Source of the DNA: an uncultured Eubacteriales bacterium
Lineage (GTDB): Bacteria; Bacillota; Clostridia; Oscillospirales; Oscillospiraceae
Assembly (NCBI GenBank): GCA_900546485.1
Contig: URDK01000093.1
Span: 1 to 10,009 of the forward strand
Length of the DNA: 10,009 bases
Direction: 5' to 3'
Shown: in pieces, positions 1 to 6,818 of the stretch
Numbering within the stretch: position 1 is the stretch's first letter
How the letters are laid out: every line of letters begins with the position of its first letter
Notes under the pieces: generated by a model
The model's input: the letters and a program-made list of their open reading frames with translations, nothing else
Told to the model about the DNA's origin: nothing
Databases searched by the model: none
Translations under genes and position numbers: made by a program

Positions 1-870
1 GTAGCGGTAGAAGTCCTTGGCCTCCCAGCCCATGAGCTTATACTTCTCATCGTCGCCGTAGAGCTGCTCCACCGTGCCGTCCTTGCGCCACAGGGAGAGC
101 CCCGCCACCCGGGAGATGGACTCCACCGCCAAGGTACCCTCCGTGCCCTGGAAATCGCTGTTGGCCCCTGCCTGCCCCAGCTTGGAGTAGGTCATCACCA
201 CCAGCTTGTCCGGGTAGCGCAGGGTGAGCACCCCGCCGCCGTCGGCGCCGCTGTCCAGCATCTGCGGGGCCACAGTGAAGCTCTCCGGCTCCCCAAACAG
301 CGCCAGGGCCGGGTACACACAGTAGACGCCCAAATCCATCAGGGCCCCTGTCTCCAGGGCCGGGTTGAAGATGTTGGGCAGCTCCCCGTTGAGGTAGCTG
401 TCCAGCTTGGAGGAGCGCTGGCAGAAATCCAGCTTCACCAAAGAGAGCTTCCCCAGCTGGCCCAGGGCGTCCTCCAGGATTTTCCTCTGGGGCAGGTGCA
501 GGTACATGATGGCCTCCAGGAACACCAGCCCCCGCTCCTGGGCCAGCTGTTGCAGCTGGGCCACCTTGTCCCCCTGGGCGCACAGGGGCTTCTCGCAGAG
601 CACATGCTTGCCGCGCTCTAAAAAGAGCCTGCACTGCTCAAAGTGCAACGCGTTGGGGCTGGCGATGTACACCGCGTCTATCTGGGGCGAGGCGGCCATC
701 TCCTCCAAATCCGTAAACCACAGGGGCGCCCCGTGCTTCTGAGCGAAGGCCTGGGCGCGCTCCGCTGTGCGGGAATAGACAGCTGTCAGCTCCCACAGGC
801 CGCTGTCCTTGGCCCCGTGGATGTACTCGTCCACAATCCACCCGGAGCCGATGGTTCCAAATCTCAGCAT
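1..870 (-). CDS. Gfo/Idh/MocA family oxidoreductase (3' end beyond window)
   Basis: The frame is open from the ATG at 868-870 to the left edge (290 codons, no stop), so the C-terminus is missing; family members usually have about 320-400 residues. The protein begins MLRFGTIGSGWIVDEYI, a Rossmann NAD(P)-binding start with GxGxxx near residues 8-13. The family hallmark LCEKPL lies at 91-96, with the expected catalytic lysine K94 inside EKP. SPNALH (71-76) and the later GALMDLGVYCVYP segment (175-187) also fit the family. Such enzymes oxidise or reduce sugars, inositols or similar polyols in the cytoplasm; the substrate cannot be read from sequence. An AGAAAGG-like ribosome site sits about 10 nt before the ATG. 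The gene follows pepT by 24 bp with no terminator, so co-transcription is likely if the contig is correct. Its CpG content is lower than that of genes to the right, matching the 3' part of pepT. Confidence 0.88.
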   Translation of the reverse strand, partial: MLRFGTIGSGWIVDEYIHGAKDSGLWELTAVYSRTAERAQAFAQKHGAPLWFTDLEEMAASPQIDAVYIASPNALHFEQCRLFLERGKHVLCEKPLCAQGDKVAQLQQLAQERGLVFLEAIMYLHLPQRKILEDALGQLGKLSLVKLDFCQRSSKLDSYLNGELPNIFNPALETGALMDLGVYCVYPALALFGEPESFTVAPQMLDSGADGGGVLTLRYPDKLVVMTYSKLGQAGANSDFQGTEGTLAVESISRVAGLSLWRKDGTVEQLYGDDEKYKLMGWEAKDFYRY

Positions 871-894
871 TGGCGTAAAACCCTTTCTATCCGC

Positions 895-2112
895 TTATTC
901 CACGTTGTAGATGGCGGTCTTGATGATGTCCTTGATTTTCTCCATGTCCTCCAGCACCACGTACTCGGTCTTGCCGTGGGCGTTGGCGCCGCCGGTGCAG
1001 ATGTTGGGGCAGGGGAGGCCCATAAAGGAGAGCCGGGCGCCGTCGGTGCCGCCCCGCACAGGCTCGGAGTGGGGCTCCACGCCGTTTTCCTTCATGGCCC
1101 GCTCCATGTTTTCCAAAATCTCCATGCGGGGCTCAATCATCTCCCGCATGTTGTAGTAGCTGTCCTTCAGGGTCAAGGCCAAAGGCTGGGTGGGGTACTT
1201 GGCGTTGATATAGGCGGCGGCTTTCTCCATCAGTTCCTTCTTCTGGCGGAACAGCTCCTTGTCGTGGTCCCGGATGAGAAACTGCATCACGGTGTGCTCC
1301 ACATTGCCGTGGATGGCGTCCAGGTGGATAAAGCCCTCCCGGCCCTCGGTGAGCTCGGGCACCTGGCCTTTGGGCAGCAGGGCGCAGAACTCCATGGCAA
1401 CGCTCATGGAGTTGACCATCTTTCCCTTGGCGCCGCCCGTGTGGGTGGAAACGCCCTCCACCTCCACCACGGCGGAAGCGGCGTTAAAGGTCTCGTAATC
1501 CAGGCCGCCCAACTGGCCGCCGTCCACCGTGTAGGCGTAGTCGCAGCCAAAGCCTTCCACGTCGAAATGGTCGGCGCCCTCGCCGATTTCCTCGTCGGGG
1601 GTAAAGCCAATCTTCACCGTGCCGTGGGGCAGATCGTCGCGGAGGATCTCCTCGGCCATCTGCAGGATCTCCGCGATGCCGGCCTTGTCGTCCGCGCCGA
1701 GCAGCGTCGTGCCGTCGGTGACGATCAGCGTTTTGCCCGCGCGCTTCTGAAGTGCCGGGAAATCCGAGACGGACGTGACGATGCCGAGCGCTTCGTTCAG
1801 CACGATGTCGCCGCCGTCATACTGCTCGATGACGCGCGGCCTCACGTCCTTGCCGCTGAAATCCGGGGAGGTGTCCATGTGCGCGATGAAGCCCAGGCAG
1901 GGCGCGCCCTCGTGCCCCGGCGTCGCGGGCAGGTGGCCGTAGACGTAGCAGGTGTCCGTCACCTCGGCGTCCGCCACTCCCAGCTCGCGCAGCTCATCCA
2001 CGAGCAGCCGCGCGAGGTCGAACTGCCTCGGCGTCGAGGGCGAGACGCCTATGCCCTCCTCGCTGGCAGTGCTGACCTTTGCGTACTTTATAAGTCTCTC
2101 GTATGCTCTCAT
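895..2112 (-). CDS. pepT: Peptidase T (tripeptide aminopeptidase, M20 family)
   Basis: A 405-residue cytoplasmic zinc metallopeptidase that removes N-terminal residues from tripeptides; the length matches Escherichia coli PepT (about 408). The dinuclear-zinc site of M20 peptidases is complete: H78 in FIAHMDT, D141 in LLGADDKAG, E174/E175 in TPDEE, D197 in TVDGG and H379 in NAHGK. The dimerisation-domain stretch STHTGGAKGKMVNS (222-235) and the substrate-binding segments DSYYNMRE and RGGTDGARLSFMGLPCPN are also present. The start codon shares an ATGA with the alpha-galactosidase stop, suggesting translational coupling; an AGGT lies about 10 nt upstream. Codon use changes abruptly near residues 147-168: alanine is 9 GCG/3 GCA/3 GCC before, then 19 GCC/1 GCT/0 GCG after. 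The gene therefore appears mosaic although its product is predicted to be functional. Confidence 0.96.
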   Translation of the reverse strand: MRAYERLIKYAKVSTASEEGIGVSPSTPRQFDLARLLVDELRELGVADAEVTDTCYVYGHLPATPGHEGAPCLGFIAHMDTSPDFSGKDVRPRVIEQYDGGDIVLNEALGIVTSVSDFPALQKRAGKTLIVTDGTTLLGADDKAGIAEILQMAEEILRDDLPHGTVKIGFTPDEEIGEGADHFDVEGFGCDYAYTVDGGQLGGLDYETFNAASAVVEVEGVSTHTGGAKGKMVNSMSVAMEFCALLPKGQVPELTEGREGFIHLDAIHGNVEHTVMQFLIRDHDKELFRQKKELMEKAAAYINAKYPTQPLALTLKDSYYNMREMIEPRMEILENMERAMKENGVEPHSEPVRGGTDGARLSFMGLPCPNICTGGANAHGKTEYVVLEDMEKIKDIIKTAIYNVE

Positions 2113-4436
2113 TTTGCTTTACCTACCCTTGTTATGAGATATATTTCAGAGCCGAAGTCCCCCGGGAGGCGCAGGGCCTTGTCGTATCCCGTGCCGGAGA
2201 ACAGGTTTTGAAGCCGGATTCCGTCCATGAGCGCCGCGCCCGAGGCGGTATAGCGCTCCATATCCTGCCGCAGCCCCGTGAGCGAGTCCGCCGCGCGGAG
2301 TATTGCCCCGCCGGGGCGGAGCTTCACGGGCAGGGCGTGCTTGATGAGGCCGCCGAAGTCCGAGATGCGCAGCAGCGCCGGGAGGCTCTCCACCTCGTAG
2401 ACCGCCGCGGCGTCCAGGCCGTCCGCGGGCAGCTTTTCAAAGGCCGGAGCCGCGTGGGCCAGCCGCCGGAAATGCCCCGTCACGGCCTCCGCCCCGTCGC
2501 GCGCGACGCACGAGAAAGCCTCCCGCCCGTCGGGCAGATCGAAGCGGTAGAGCCGCCCGTATTGCAGCGTCATGCGGTGCTTTTTGTAAAACTCTATCTG
2601 CCGCCGGGCTTCCTTAAGCTCCGCCGGCGAGAGTTCGCGCAGGTCCAGTTCATAGCCCAGGCAGCCGAAGCAGGAGACGGCAAAGCGCGTGCCCAGCGGC
2701 GTGTGCCGCAGCGTCTGCGCGTGCGGCGAGGCCGAGACATGCGCCCCCATCGTGGAGAGCGGGTACAAATAGGACAGCCCGCGCTGGATGTCCAGTCGCT
2801 CTATGGGGTCGGTGTCGTCCGAGGCCCAGATCTGCGGCGAGAAGCAGAGCATGCCGAGGTCAAAGCGGTTCCCGCCGGAGGAGCAGCTCTCGAAGAGGAT
2901 GTCCGGCCGCGCGTCGAACACGCGGTGCAGCACCTCGTAGAGCCCTAGGATGTAGCGGTACGAATACGCCCCGCCCACGCCGGCCATCTGGCGGTTCATG
3001 TCCCACTTGACATAGCTTATCTCCGCGCTGTCCAGCAGGCGCGTGACCGAGTCGACGATGTAGTCGCGCACCTCGCCCCTCGTGAGGTCTAGCAGCAGCT
3101 CGTTGCGGCCGTAGACCGGCTCGCGGCCCGGTTCCGTGATTGCCCAGTCCGGGTGCGCGGCGTAGAGGCGGCTCTTGGGGCTGACCGCCTCGGGCTCGAC
3201 CCAGATGCCGAAGCCGAGGCCGAGCTTTTTGATATTCCGCGCGAGGCCCGCGACGCCCTCCGGCAGCTTTTTCGTGTCCGGCTCATAGTCACCGAGGCCG
3301 CCCGTGTCGTCATCGCGGCCCACGAACCAGCCGTCGTCCATGACGAAAAGCTCCGCGCCCATGGCCTTGGCGCGCCTGGCCACGGAGAGCAGGCGCTTGG
3401 CGTCGAAGTCGAACATGAATCCCTCCCAGGCGTTCACGAGCACGGGTCTCCCCCGCCCCGCCCAGGGGCCGCGGACGATATGGCGGTTAACAAAGTCGTG
3501 CATCGCGCGGCTCATGCCGCCGAGGCCCTCCGCCGAAAAGCACATGACCGCCTCCGGCGTCTCAAAGCTCTCACCCCTGCCGAGCCGCCACTCGAACCTG
3601 TCCGGGCTGATGCCGCTCATGACGCGCACCGTCCCGCGCGGGTCAGCGGAGACGCAGCTCATGTGATTGCCGCTGTACACGAGGTTGAAACCCCAGACCC
3701 GGCCGCGCTGCTCGTCCGCCGCGCGCTCGCTGAGGATGAAGCCGGGGTTGGCCCGGCTGGAGGAAAATCCCGTGCAGCTTTCGTTTATCAGCGTGCCCTC
3801 GACAGCGACGTCATGCCGGTGCGCCTCGCGTATCCAGCCGCCGGTGAAGGTGCTCATTTTCAGATCCCGCTCCGCGAGGTCGAGGCTCAGGCTCATGAGC
3901 TTGCGTATGCTCAAGCCCGCGCCGGTGCAGACGAGCTCCGCGCGGCGGGTGATGACATCCTCGTCCGGGTAGGTCGTGTAGTAGAGCCGCAGCTCCGCGC
4001 CCGCGGCCTCGTCCCGGAGCAGCACGGCAAGCGTCATGTCGCCGCCGTATGCCGTGGGCAGGCCGCACTTCGTCTCGGTCGAGCCGGGCGTGATTGTGTG
4101 GCCGACGTACTCGAAGTCCGCCGTCCAGCTCCCCGAGTCCGTGACGAACTCGATGGGCGAGGGGCGATAGTCCCCCCTCCCAGCGCCCGACCACTCCATC
4201 GGCAGCACGTCCAGGCAGTACGCCGCGCCGCCGCCCGGATAGAGCACCGAGTCGCCGTAGGGCATCGTGCGCTTGAGTGAGAGTGCCTCCGCGTCCGCGC
4301 CGTGCACGGGTGCGCCGTAGTGCAGGTGCTCCAGCTGGCCCTGCGGCGTCACCCTGAACATATACGAGCTGTGCTCCGTCCGGAGGTGGAACAGCCCCTT
4401 ATCGTACGTTATAGACCTGCTGCGCGACATATTCAT
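2109..4436 (-). CDS. Alpha-galactosidase, glycoside hydrolase family 36
   Basis: A 775-residue protein, close to the 720-780 residues usual for tetrameric bacterial GH36 enzymes, which release terminal alpha-1,6-galactose from raffinose, stachyose and melibiose. An N-terminal beta-sandwich (about 1-320) precedes the (beta/alpha)8 barrel. Barrel motifs include PVLVNAWEG (331-339), MDDGW (366-370), GIWVEPEAVSPKS (410-422), YVKWDMN (475-481) with probable nucleophile D479, and IWASDDTDPIERL (537-549), where the acid/base aspartate is expected in SDDTD. There is no signal peptide, so it should be cytoplasmic and act on imported oligosaccharides. The ATG at 4436 is chosen because AGGAG lies 7 nt upstream; an ATG two codons later is less well spaced. 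It overlaps the GH1 gene by 38 bp and pepT by 4 bp. GH36 also contains raffinose-synthase-like and N-acetylgalactosaminidase members, but this architecture favours alpha-galactosidase. Confidence 0.94.
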   Translation of the reverse strand: MNMSRSRSITYDKGLFHLRTEHSSYMFRVTPQGQLEHLHYGAPVHGADAEALSLKRTMPYGDSVLYPGGGAAYCLDVLPMEWSGAGRGDYRPSPIEFVTDSGSWTADFEYVGHTITPGSTETKCGLPTAYGGDMTLAVLLRDEAAGAELRLYYTTYPDEDVITRRAELVCTGAGLSIRKLMSLSLDLAERDLKMSTFTGGWIREAHRHDVAVEGTLINESCTGFSSSRANPGFILSERAADEQRGRVWGFNLVYSGNHMSCVSADPRGTVRVMSGISPDRFEWRLGRGESFETPEAVMCFSAEGLGGMSRAMHDFVNRHIVRGPWAGRGRPVLVNAWEGFMFDFDAKRLLSVARRAKAMGAELFVMDDGWFVGRDDDTGGLGDYEPDTKKLPEGVAGLARNIKKLGLGFGIWVEPEAVSPKSRLYAAHPDWAITEPGREPVYGRNELLLDLTRGEVRDYIVDSVTRLLDSAEISYVKWDMNRQMAGVGGAYSYRYILGLYEVLHRVFDARPDILFESCSSGGNRFDLGMLCFSPQIWASDDTDPIERLDIQRGLSYLYPLSTMGAHVSASPHAQTLRHTPLGTRFAVSCFGCLGYELDLRELSPAELKEARRQIEFYKKHRMTLQYGRLYRFDLPDGREAFSCVARDGAEAVTGHFRRLAHAAPAFEKLPADGLDAAAVYEVESLPALLRISDFGGLIKHALPVKLRPGGAILRAADSLTGLRQDMERYTASGAALMDGIRLQNLFSGTGYDKALRLPGDFGSEIYLITRVGKAK

Positions 4437-5643
4437 CGTACATCTCCTGCGTAACTCCGCCGTTTTGTATCATCTTCGCGTAAAATTCCCCGCTGCGCTT
4501 GACCGTGCGCTCCTGCGTGGCGAAATCCACATGCACGAGCCCGAAGCGCGCCGAGTTGCCCTCTATCCACTCAAAATTGTCGCAGAAGCACCAGTGGTAA
4601 TACCTCTCCACCGGCGCTGGGCAGTCCACGGCGGCCTTGACGTGCTCGTAGATGTATCGGCAGCGGAAGGCGTCGTCCAGGTCACAGGTGCCGTTCTCAG
4701 TTATATAAACCGGCGCACGGTATTCCTTCCACATGGAGACGCAGAGCTCCGCGAGACCGGCGGGATATATCTCCCAGCCGAGGTCGTTGCGCGGGGAGTT
4801 TTCCCGCACGCCGTCGGCGAGGCCGGAGCAGGTGGAGCGGGTGTAGTAGTTTATTGCTATGTATTCGTAATAGCGCCCGCGGCCGGAGGGGCCACGCATC
4901 ATGGCGCGGGTCATGGCGGTCTGGAAGAGGAACTCCGAGGTCCGGGCCGCCGCGGCGTGCGCGGGGTTTTTCGGGTCCTCCGGAGCAAAGACGCGCAGGT
5001 GGTTTGCAAAGCTGACGCGAGCGTCGGGGACGAGGCGGTGTATGAGCTTGTACGCCTCGATGTGGCAGGGCGTGAGCGCGGCCATGATACGCAGGGCCGT
5101 GGGAATGGACTTATCCCCCGGCGGCCAGTCACCGCTCATATAGCTGTTGACGGCGTAGACGTTGGGCTCGTTGAGGGTTATCCAGCAGTCCACATACGGC
5201 GCGAGCCTTGGCACGATGTATTCGACGTACTCGAGGAAGGCGAGCTTCGCTCCGCGCGCGAGGAAACCGCCCGAGCGCTCGAACCAGAGCGGGTTCGAGA
5301 AGTGCCAGAGCGTGACCATGGGCTTTATGCCGCGCTCGTTGAGGGCCCGGAGCTCCTCGACGTAGTGAGCCACGGCGCTCTCGTCAAAGACGCCGCGTTC
5401 GGGCTCGATGCGGCTCCACTCGAGACCGAGGCGACAGCATTGCAGGCCCATGCCGGTCATGAGCTCGGTGTCCTCGCGCCAGCGCTCCCAGTGCATTGTG
5501 GCCACCGAGGGGTCGGAGCCGTCCTTTATATTCCCGCGCCGGTACCAGTCGTACCAGTTGTTGTTCTTGTCACCGCCCTCGACCTGCGTCGCCGCGCTGG
5601 ACGCGCCGAGCAGCATGCCTCCGAGCGAAAAAGTGTCTCCCAT
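4399..5643 (-). CDS. Glycoside hydrolase family 1 beta-glycosidase (short form)
   Basis: A retaining beta-glucosidase or beta-galactosidase of 414 residues. The N-terminus FSLGGMLLGASSAATQVEG is the GH1 signature region. The acid/base is E159 in WITLNEPN and the nucleophile E316 in YITENG. The DNFEW motif (355-359) with following EG and RFGLVHVDF matches non-phosphorylated glycoside enzymes rather than the serine-lysine-tyrosine pocket of 6-phospho-beta-glycosidases, so it probably acts on free oligosaccharides in the cytoplasm. Family members usually have 440-480 residues; the two catalytic glutamates are about 157 apart rather than roughly 185, so a barrel loop region before NYYTRS is shortened. 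The ATG at 5643 is preferred because AGGAGG lies 6 nt upstream and the family N-terminus starts there; the frame stays open further upstream but crosses the promoter and a terminator. First gene of the leftward glycosidase operon. Confidence 0.93.
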   Translation of the reverse strand: MGDTFSLGGMLLGASSAATQVEGGDKNNNWYDWYRRGNIKDGSDPSVATMHWERWREDTELMTGMGLQCCRLGLEWSRIEPERGVFDESAVAHYVEELRALNERGIKPMVTLWHFSNPLWFERSGGFLARGAKLAFLEYVEYIVPRLAPYVDCWITLNEPNVYAVNSYMSGDWPPGDKSIPTALRIMAALTPCHIEAYKLIHRLVPDARVSFANHLRVFAPEDPKNPAHAAAARTSEFLFQTAMTRAMMRGPSGRGRYYEYIAINYYTRSTCSGLADGVRENSPRNDLGWEIYPAGLAELCVSMWKEYRAPVYITENGTCDLDDAFRCRYIYEHVKAAVDCPAPVERYYHWCFCDNFEWIEGNSARFGLVHVDFATQERTVKRSGEFYAKMIQNGGVTQEMYDEYVAQQVYNVR

Positions 5644-5664
5644 AGTGCACCTCCTGTCCGGTTT

Positions 5665-5691
5665 ATAATACCACATTCTTTGGCAATGCAA
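5665..5691 (-). promoter_or_regulatory. Probable promoter of the GH1-GH36-pepT operon
   Basis: On the minus strand, a TATTAT -10 box (5665-5670) directly preceded by TGG, an extended -10, lies 15-16 bp from TTGCAT/TTTGCA (5686-5692). It sits 22 bp upstream of the GH1 start, just after the terminator of the previous gene, and is in an AT-rich gap otherwise rare here. I saw no cre-like catabolite site. Confidence 0.55.
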
Positions 5692-5704
5692 AAGACAAAT
5701 AATA

Positions 5705-5730
5705 AGAACGCCGGGCACTCCCGGCGTTCT
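5705..5730 (-). terminator. Rho-independent terminator of the DUF2812 gene
   Basis: A perfect 11-bp inverted repeat, AGAACGCCGGG / CCCGGCGTTCT, with a 4-nt loop. Read on the minus strand it starts 8 nt after the DUF2812 stop codon and is followed by a T-rich run (TATTATTTGTCTTTT). It separates the PadR/DUF2812 unit from the glycosidase operon. Confidence 0.85.
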
Positions 5731-5738
5731 CAGGGCTT

Positions 5739-6416
5739 TCATGCGAGCCATAGTAAAAGCAGCGCTGCTATCGCCGCAATGATAAGCGCGTCCTCGCAGG
5801 CTAAAAATATGTACCGCTTCCGCACTTCCTTCGGGTCGTACTCCCTGTCCAGCGCGTCGGCTTCCAGACGCCTTGACGTTCTCTGCGTGCACAGCCCGTA
5901 GTATATCCGGCAGCAGAGCAGCAGCGGCAGCATTATCAGCAATGGCAGCACCCTCCGCTCGTATTCCACCAGCTCCGTCAGCCCGACCTGACAAATTCTC
6001 AGAAACCTGAAAATGTCTATCGCTATCAGTACCGCCAAAACCACGGCTGATATGAAAAGCTGCTTCGACGCGAGAGCGCCGAAGCTCTCCTTGTCCGTGT
6101 ACATCTCCACCGCCGCCGGATCCGCCGTCCGCGCAAGACAGTATTCACCGCTGTGGCCGACGTGCAGGGTTGTGTTATACAAGAGCTCCCAGCCGAAGTC
6201 CGCATACTTTAGACGCTCGCGCTCAAAGATCTCGTCCATGCCCGCTTCCACCGCGCAGTAGCGGTAGCGCGTCTCCCTCGGTTCTCCCCGCTCGAGCACC
6301 GCGAACTGCCCCTTGAACTGAACGAACCTCAGCCCGCGGCGCTCCATCTCCTCGCACCAGCCCTCGATGCGGTCAAATTCCTGCCTGAAGTATGGGCAAA
6401 GCACCGTTTTCCGCAC
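5739..6416 (-). CDS. DUF2812 domain membrane protein
   Basis: A 225-residue protein if it starts at the GTG at 6414-6416, chosen because AAAGGGGG lies about 6 nt upstream and the product then begins MRKTVLCPYF, like DUF2812 proteins. An in-frame ATG at 6440 would add eight residues but has a poorer ribosome site. The N-terminal soluble part (about 1-120) carries the family pattern of charged and aromatic residues (EGWCEEMERRGL, then FAVLERGEPRETRYRY). Three hydrophobic segments follow: QLFISAVVLAVLIAIDIF, RVLPLLIMLPLLLCC and, at the C-terminus, DALIIAAIAALLLLWLA, so it is an inner-membrane protein. It overlaps padR by 44 bp. DUF2812 genes are often found next to PadR regulators in Clostridia, and the regulator presumably controls this gene. 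Biochemical function unknown. Confidence 0.82.
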   Translation of the reverse strand: MRKTVLCPYFRQEFDRIEGWCEEMERRGLRFVQFKGQFAVLERGEPRETRYRYCAVEAGMDEIFERERLKYADFGWELLYNTTLHVGHSGEYCLARTADPAAVEMYTDKESFGALASKQLFISAVVLAVLIAIDIFRFLRICQVGLTELVEYERRVLPLLIMLPLLLCCRIYYGLCTQRTSRRLEADALDREYDPKEVRKRYIFLACEDALIIAAIAALLLLWLA

Positions 6417-6729
6417 AGGTATCCCCCTTTCTCTCCGCATCCGCCACGCACTGCCGCAGCCGCATGAGCTCCTCCGCGTATCGCCGTTCTCCCTCGCCGC
6501 TTATCGCATAGGTACGCCTCCGGCCCTCCGTCTCCGTCTCCGTGATCAGCCCCGCGTCGAGGAAGCTGCCGAGTATAGTGTACAGCGTGCCAGGCCCGAT
6601 CCGCACCCGGCCAGACGTGTGCCGCTCTATCCACGCCATCACCTCCACGCCGCACTTCTCCCCCTCCGTCAGCGCCATCAGTATGTAAAACATGGCCTCC
6701 GTAAGCGCTCCCAGCGCCTTCCTTGGCAT
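6373..6729 (-). CDS. PadR family transcriptional regulator
   Basis: A 118-residue winged-helix repressor. The N-terminus MPRKALGALTEAMFYILMAL is typical of PadR proteins; helix-turn-helix residues follow through GRVRIGPGTLYTILGSFLDAGLI, and the wing GRRRTYAISGEG comes next. The short C-terminal helix (YAEELMRLRQCVADAE) fits the compact PadR-s2 dimerisation type. The ATG at 6729 is preferred because AGGTGG sits 8 nt upstream; a GTG four codons earlier lacks a good ribosome site. It is the first gene of a two-gene leftward unit with the DUF2812 membrane protein, and a symmetrical TATCG/CGATA element overlaps its promoter, suggesting autoregulation. The ligand is unknown; PadR repressors commonly respond to phenolics, antibiotics or membrane stress. 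Confidence 0.9.
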   Translation of the reverse strand: MPRKALGALTEAMFYILMALTEGEKCGVEVMAWIERHTSGRVRIGPGTLYTILGSFLDAGLITETETEGRRRTYAISGEGERRYAEELMRLRQCVADAERKGDTCAENGALPILQAGI

Positions 6730-6754
6730 ATCGACCGCCACCTATCGTTATTTG

Positions 6755-6771
6755 ATATCGTATATCGATAT
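6755..6771. promoter_or_regulatory. PadR operator candidate
   Basis: Inverted repeat ATATCG-TATAT-CGATAT with 6-bp arms and a 5-bp spacer, containing the 10-nt palindrome ATATCGATAT (6762-6771). A further TATCG half-site lies at 6743-6747. The dyad overlaps the end of the -10 box and the expected transcription start of padR, the position expected for an autorepressor site. Binding is inferred, not shown. Confidence 0.6.
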
Positions 6772-6798
6772 TGTGGCATGAGAAAAATCCCGCGTCAA
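6770..6798 (-). promoter_or_regulatory. Promoter of padR-DUF2812
   Basis: Minus-strand TTGACG (6793-6798) and CACAAT (6770-6775) are separated by 17 bp, with a TGC extended -10 immediately before CACAAT. The -35 box lies within the terminator hairpin of the upstream XRE-cupin gene, so the two elements share sequence. Confidence 0.6.
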
Positions 6799-6814
6799 GC
6801 ACGGCGCGGGATTT
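6785..6814 (-). terminator. Rho-independent terminator of the XRE-cupin gene
   Basis: A 10-bp inverted repeat AAATCCCGCG / CGCGGGATTT with a 10-nt loop. On the minus strand it begins a few nt after the XRE-cupin stop codon and ends in TTTTTCTC. It also carries the padR -35 box. Confidence 0.85.
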
Positions 6815-6818
6815 ATTG

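Noticed and set aside
643..2211. Long plus-strand open frame (522 codons) opposite the oxidoreductase and pepT
   Set aside because: It is antisense to two genes with clear family motifs; its translation is low-complexity and histidine/valine/glycine-rich, as expected for the reverse of GC-rich codons.
3153..4280. Long plus-strand open frame opposite the GH36 gene
   Set aside because: Arginine/alanine-rich shadow of a well-supported gene with no recognisable domain or ribosome site.
4465..5901. Long plus-strand open frame opposite the GH1 gene
   Set aside because: Antisense shadow with no ribosome site or domain; it runs through the promoter and terminator of minus-strand genes.
5644..5994. 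N-terminal extension of the GH1 frame
   Set aside because: The extension crosses the GH1 promoter and an 11-bp-stem terminator and overlaps the DUF2812 gene; AGGAGG before the ATG at 5643 and the GH1 N-terminal motif fix the start.
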